34,414 nt of DNA from Okeania sp. SIO3B5 (GTDB taxonomy: Bacteria > Cyanobacteriota > Cyanobacteriia > Cyanobacteriales > Microcoleaceae), in the NCBI RefSeq assembly GCF_010692555.1, contig NZ_JAAHHG010000059.1, positions 1 to 34,414 of the forward strand. The letters are read 5' to 3'. A model generated the notes under the pieces. That model did no database searches. It was not told the origin of the DNA and saw only the letters and a list, made by a program, of their open reading frames with translations. The position numbers and the translations under genes are program-made. Shown in pieces: positions 31,395-34,414 of the stretch (position 1 is the first letter of the stretch; each line of letters opens with the position of its first letter).

Positions 31395-32468
31395 CTAGGA
31401 AATAGGTGTCAAAAGAAAAGCACAACAACTTCTATCTTTAATTCCCCATCCAACAATTTGCCCATGACTATTAATAGATAGTGCTTCCTTCAGAACCCAA
31501 CCAGAGGAAGGATCGATCAAATCATTTAGGTCTTGCATCTTATTAAGACTATCCCAAATAAAAGCTCTTTTAGCCCATTCTTCTTGCTCTTTATTTATTA
31601 GCTTGTCAGAATAACCAACTATTACACCAGAATCATTAATACTATGAGCTTTACTGTCAAAAAATTGTAAATTGATATTATGAGAAATAGTACCAAGGTC
31701 TTGAAATTCCTCACTGCCATTCCACAAGAAAGCTCGGTTATTGTGTTGAGGTAAAGAATAAAAACCAATCACCTGACCAGACTTATTAATATCTGAGCCT
31801 AAAAAACCTGGTAATTCTTGAATATCTTTGTCACTATTCCATATAAAAGCTTTTACTATTAAATCTGAAGAAACAGAATAGCCTACTACTTTACCAAAAC
31901 AGTTAATTGCGTAGGCACTACTTTCTATATCATCAGAAATACTAAGATTTTGTATGCCTTTTGTCTCATCCCAAATAAAAGCTTTTCTTTGACCATTATT
32001 GGTGACAGAAAAACCTACTACTTGACCAGAATTATTAATACTATAAGCCTCACTCAAATTGTTGTTTTTGGTATTAAGGTAATGTATGCCTTTTGTCTTA
32101 TCCCAAATAAAAGCTTTCCGTTGACTACAATCATATTCAGAATAGCCGACTACTTGGCCATCGTCATTAATACTATAGGCACAGCTAGAATCATTACCAA
32201 TAGTACCAATATCTTGCATACCTTCGTTAGCGTCCCATACAAAGGCTTGTTTTCGACCTATATCATTAATTGAATAACCGACTATTTGAGCAGAATCATT
32301 AATATCTTTAGCTACAGTTATATCACCTCTAAATGTTCCTAAGTCAGTCAGATCGTAGTAAGAAGCAGCAGTAGGATTGAATGGTTTTACACTGGGCATC
32401 AGTAATTGTGCTGAGACTTGGGATGGTTTAATTTTATGATTTATAGATTGAGGTAATATCATAGTCAT
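31395..32468 (-). CDS. HAF-repeat protein
   Basis: This 357-residue protein consists of about seven repeats of 40-47 residues, each with 'AYSINxxGQVVGYS' followed by 'xRKAFIWDxxKGIQDLGT'. This is the HAF (His-Ala-Phe) repeat of bacterial extracellular beta-propeller-like proteins, where the HAF position is mostly KAF or RAF here. The first ~38 residues are non-repetitive and lack a clear signal peptide, although family members are usually predicted extracellular. Function is unknown. The gene is transcribed toward the VWA/PP2C/kinase block and ends about 50 bp beyond the downstream direct repeat. Two ATGs (codons 1 and 3) are possible starts. Confidence 0.85.
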   Translation of the reverse strand: MTMILPQSINHKIKPSQVSAQLLMPSVKPFNPTAASYYDLTDLGTFRGDITVAKDINDSAQIVGYSINDIGRKQAFVWDANEGMQDIGTIGNDSSCAYSINDDGQVVGYSEYDCSQRKAFIWDKTKGIHYLNTKNNNLSEAYSINNSGQVVGFSVTNNGQRKAFIWDETKGIQNLSISDDIESSAYAINCFGKVVGYSVSSDLIVKAFIWNSDKDIQELPGFLGSDINKSGQVIGFYSLPQHNNRAFLWNGSEEFQDLGTISHNINLQFFDSKAHSINDSGVIVGYSDKLINKEQEEWAKRAFIWDSLNKMQDLNDLIDPSSGWVLKEALSINSHGQIVGWGIKDRSCCAFLLTPIS

Positions 32469-33465
32469 TTGTTTTGTAATTTATTAGGGGTTATCTACAT
32501 TTTTGCTTCACTACTTAATTAACCAAGAATAAAATAAGTAATTACGTTCAACTTCATGAGAAATCAGCCATTTCTATTAGTTTGTTTTGATACATTTTTT
32601 TTTACCCCATGAATATTGTTGACTTGAAAATTAGACCTCTAAACTTAATTAGGGCTTGCTGAAAAAGTCTTTTTTAAGGAGTAGGGGAGTAGGGGAGTAG
32701 GGGAGAATTTTTTTGCCCAACTATGCGCTAAAAATGCGCTCCATGCATGAGCATGAAGAGGTGAAAACCATGTACTTTTTCAATACCTAAAAAGGCACTT
32801 ACCTTTATCTGGTAATTATTTAAGATTTAATCAGCAAACCCTAATTAGACCTCTAAATTTAAATAGTATCATAAATTAATAAGATTTTTATAAGCTATAT
32901 TTACTGTATATATTTACTTAGTATTCATCAAACTAGCAATTATTTTAAGTTGGTATTACCAAATCTTCAATTAGATAAATTTGTCAAGAGTATATAACTC
33001 TATATCAATTACAGGTATGCAATATCTCTAAATTTATAGTGGTAATGTTCGATTTTAATTGAGTTTTGACATTCGGATGTGACAAGCTATGCATTATTTG
33101 TCTATACATTTTTTTCTATAAATCTGTAAATTGAATTAGTATTTATACATTATTAAAAATAGAAAAAATTGAACTGAAGTTAGTATAAAAAATGTATAAT
33201 AAAATACAAATCATGCTTAAGTATATAAACTTATTGGAATGAAAAACTACTCTAACTTTAGAAATATTGTGGTGTCAGATTTAAGTATTTTTGATGAGTT
33301 TTTAACATTAGCTTTTACTTCCAGTCTGATACGAGAAAATTAACCATCAAAAAACTAAGTAGAGCTGCAACTTCAGGACTGTTAAAATAGCAATTTGGTA
33401 ATTGCCCTACACAGAAGTAGCTCCTAATAGTAAACAATAATTATGATAAGTCTTGAGAATTAAAA
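32469..33465. other. 997-bp AT-rich intergenic region
   Basis: Apart from the MITE at 32647-32847 I find no gene, RNA or terminator. The stretch 32850-33300 is strongly AT-rich with many homopolymer and ATTTA-type runs, and no start-to-stop frame of protein-like composition appears on either strand. It probably includes promoters for the flanking divergent genes. Confidence 0.6.
32647..32847. mobile_element. MITE family 2 element with GTAGGGGA octamer slot
   Basis: AATTAGGGCTTGCTGAAAAA at 32647 and TCAGCAAACCCTAATTA at 32831-32847 are the ends. After GCTGAAAAAGTCT comes a three-copy GTAGGGGA octamer (about 32681-32704), then GAATTTTTTTGCCCAACT, which recurs at the end of the window. There is no coding capacity. 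Confidence 0.88.
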
Positions 33466-33909
33466 ATGTTGCACTTTAGGTATTCAACGTTAATCAATGC
33501 CCCAGTTGAAATTGTTTGGGAATTTCACGAACGTTCTGATATTCTGCAAATCCTGACACCGCCATGGCAACCAGTCCAAATTATCCGTCGTCAAGGTGGA
33601 CTGGAAATAGGGGCCATATCAGAATTTCAGATTTGGCTTGGTCCCATTCCTGTGAAGTGGGTGGCCGTACATACAGAGTGTGAAAAATATCGTCTGTTTA
33701 CTGACGAACAAAAAGAAGGGCCAATGACTAGCTGGACTCATCGTCATCAGTTTAGTGAAGAAGATGGTAAGACATGGTTAACTGATGCGATCGCATTTTC
33801 TTTACCTGGAGATTGGTTAGCGGAATCTTTTTTAGGTTGGTGGGTAGATTCTCGACTAGAGGATATGTTTCGGTATAGACATGATGTTACAAGACGGGAA
33901 TGTGAGTAG
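33466..33909 (+). CDS. SRPBCC superfamily (START/cyclase-like) protein
   Basis: This 147-residue protein has the polyketide cyclase/dehydrase (SRPBCC) pattern: N-terminal 'HFRYSTLINAPVEIVWEFHERSDILQILTPPWQPVQIIRR', a central 'GAISEFQIWLGPIPVKWVAVHTECE' strand pair, then 'GPMTSWTHRHQFSEEDGKTWLTDAIAFSLPGDWLAESFLGWWVDSRLEDMFRYRHDVTRRE' with the long C-terminal helix. It should be a small ligand-binding protein or lipid/cofactor-related enzyme of the cytosol. The ligand is unknown. The TAG stop is supplied by the first unit of an octamer tract, so the C-terminus may have been reset by repeat insertion. Confidence 0.88.
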   Translation: MLHFRYSTLINAPVEIVWEFHERSDILQILTPPWQPVQIIRRQGGLEIGAISEFQIWLGPIPVKWVAVHTECEKYRLFTDEQKEGPMTSWTHRHQFSEEDGKTWLTDAIAFSLPGDWLAESFLGWWVDSRLEDMFRYRHDVTRRECE

Positions 33910-33989
33910 GGGAGTGAGGGAGTAGGGGAGTAGGGGAGTTAGGGAGTAAGGGAGTGAGGGAGTAGGGGAGTAGGGGAGTGGGGGAGTAG
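33906..33989. repeat. GTAGGGGA octamer tract (10 copies) overlapping the SRPBCC stop
   Basis: Ten octamers (variants GTGAGGGA, GTTAGGGA, GTAAGGGA, GTGGGGGA) run from 33906 to 33985, then GTAG. The first unit contains the TAG stop codon (33907-33909). The same octamer is inside the MITE at 32647-32847. Confidence 0.95.
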
Positions 33990-34194
33990 TGCAAGATCGG
34001 AATAATTAACTAGCTATTAGCTTTTAGCATTTCTGTTCCGGAATACTCCACAAACAGTTATCAGCTTTTATTCTGGATTGATATCAAATCCGGTGGCATT
34101 GGTATAATTCAAGATTAGGGGAAAATAGTCAATATTGTAGGGGCGTTAACGATAGTTATGCGAAGCAAACGGCCGTTCGCCTATATTTCAATGC

Positions 34195-34414
34195 TTTTAG
34201 ATTTAATCAGCAAACTCTAATTAGGGTTTGCGCTCAAAAGTCTTTTAGTAGAGGGAGGAGACAGGAGACAACCCACCCCTAACCCCTCCAAACCCACCCC
34301 TAGCCCCTCCCAACCCACCCCTAGCCCCTCCCAGGAGGGGAGGGGAAGACAGGAGAAATGGGAATGAGCGAGGAAGTAGGAGTAAGAATTATCCCTTAAT
34401 TTTTCTGCCCAACT
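34195..34414. mobile_element. MITE family 2: one end plus an incomplete copy running off the window
   Basis: GATTTAATCAGCAAACTCTAA (about 34200-34220) is a family 2 right end, immediately followed by TTAGGGTTTGC at 34221, a left end. The second copy continues with AAAAGTCTTTT, purine-rich GAGGAGACAGGAGAC, a CCCACCCCTAGCCCCTCC repeat with three units (34270-34343), and ends at the window edge in AATTTTTCTGCCCAACT, which matches the interior of the complete copy at 32706-32723. Confidence 0.75.

Overview
The window is cyanobacterial chromosome. It carries the ndhC-ndhK-ndhJ operon, the rubA-ycf48-psbE-psbF-psbL-psbJ photosystem cluster, and many HIP1 octamers (GCGATCGC, for example near 438, 11110, 13903, 17132, 21512, 25362 and 33787). 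AT-rich coding sequence, long intergenic gaps full of short tandem repeats and MITE-like elements, and several TnpB relics suggest a filamentous Oscillatoriales/Microcoleaceae-type genome (Trichodesmium/Okeania/Lyngbya-like). The genus is an inference.

Layout: (1) 1-2084: a 13-copy heptamer tract, an M16 zinc peptidase (minus strand) and a repeat-filled gap. (2) 2085-6935: a 1616-residue protein of 13 SdrD/Cna-B-type beta-sandwich repeats with Asp-rich putative Ca2+ loops; no signal peptide or anchor is visible. (3) 6990-9030: a nest of IS200/IS605-type material: a TnpB C-terminal fragment, a short internally deleted element, and a full-length TnpB gene with an altered RuvC-II motif and no zinc finger. 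(4) 9362-10933: ndhCKJ on the minus strand. (5) 11465-14436: rubA, ycf48 and psbEFLJ on the plus strand, with repeats in the normally tight gaps and a good terminator after psbJ. (6) 15215-22161: a possible small-molecule locus. It has a TauD-type Fe/2-oxoglutarate oxygenase, an EctB-like aminotransferase directly abutting a D-glutamate cyclase-like gene, then (after an IS607 recombinase relic and MITEs) a second EctB-like aminotransferase divergent from a SAM methyltransferase. ectA and ectC are absent. (7) 22570-25969: an FAH-family hydrolase, a SemiSWEET transporter and a radical SAM protein. (8) 26443-31006: a VWA / PP2C phosphatase / Ser-Thr kinase set resembling the TerY-P triad, plus a fourth membrane protein (zinc ribbon, basic Ser/Pro linker, TM helix, LamG-like domain, PDZ). 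This block is bracketed by two direct copies of a 141-bp repeat. (9) 31395-33909: a HAF-repeat protein and an SRPBCC protein, separated by almost 1 kb of AT-rich sequence.

Two themes stand out. First, the TerY-P-like island with a transmembrane partner looks like a phospho-signalling module able to read the outside or periplasm, and its direct-repeat boundaries suggest it is a discrete unit. Second, the intergenic DNA is organised. At least two MITE-like families keep conserved ends but carry a different purine-rich short tandem repeat in the same internal slot in each copy. The many free tracts in the window mostly share a 7-nt period despite unrelated sequences, and in two genes the tract supplies the stop codon.

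All functional calls come from reading motifs by eye. No database search, alignment or folding program was run.
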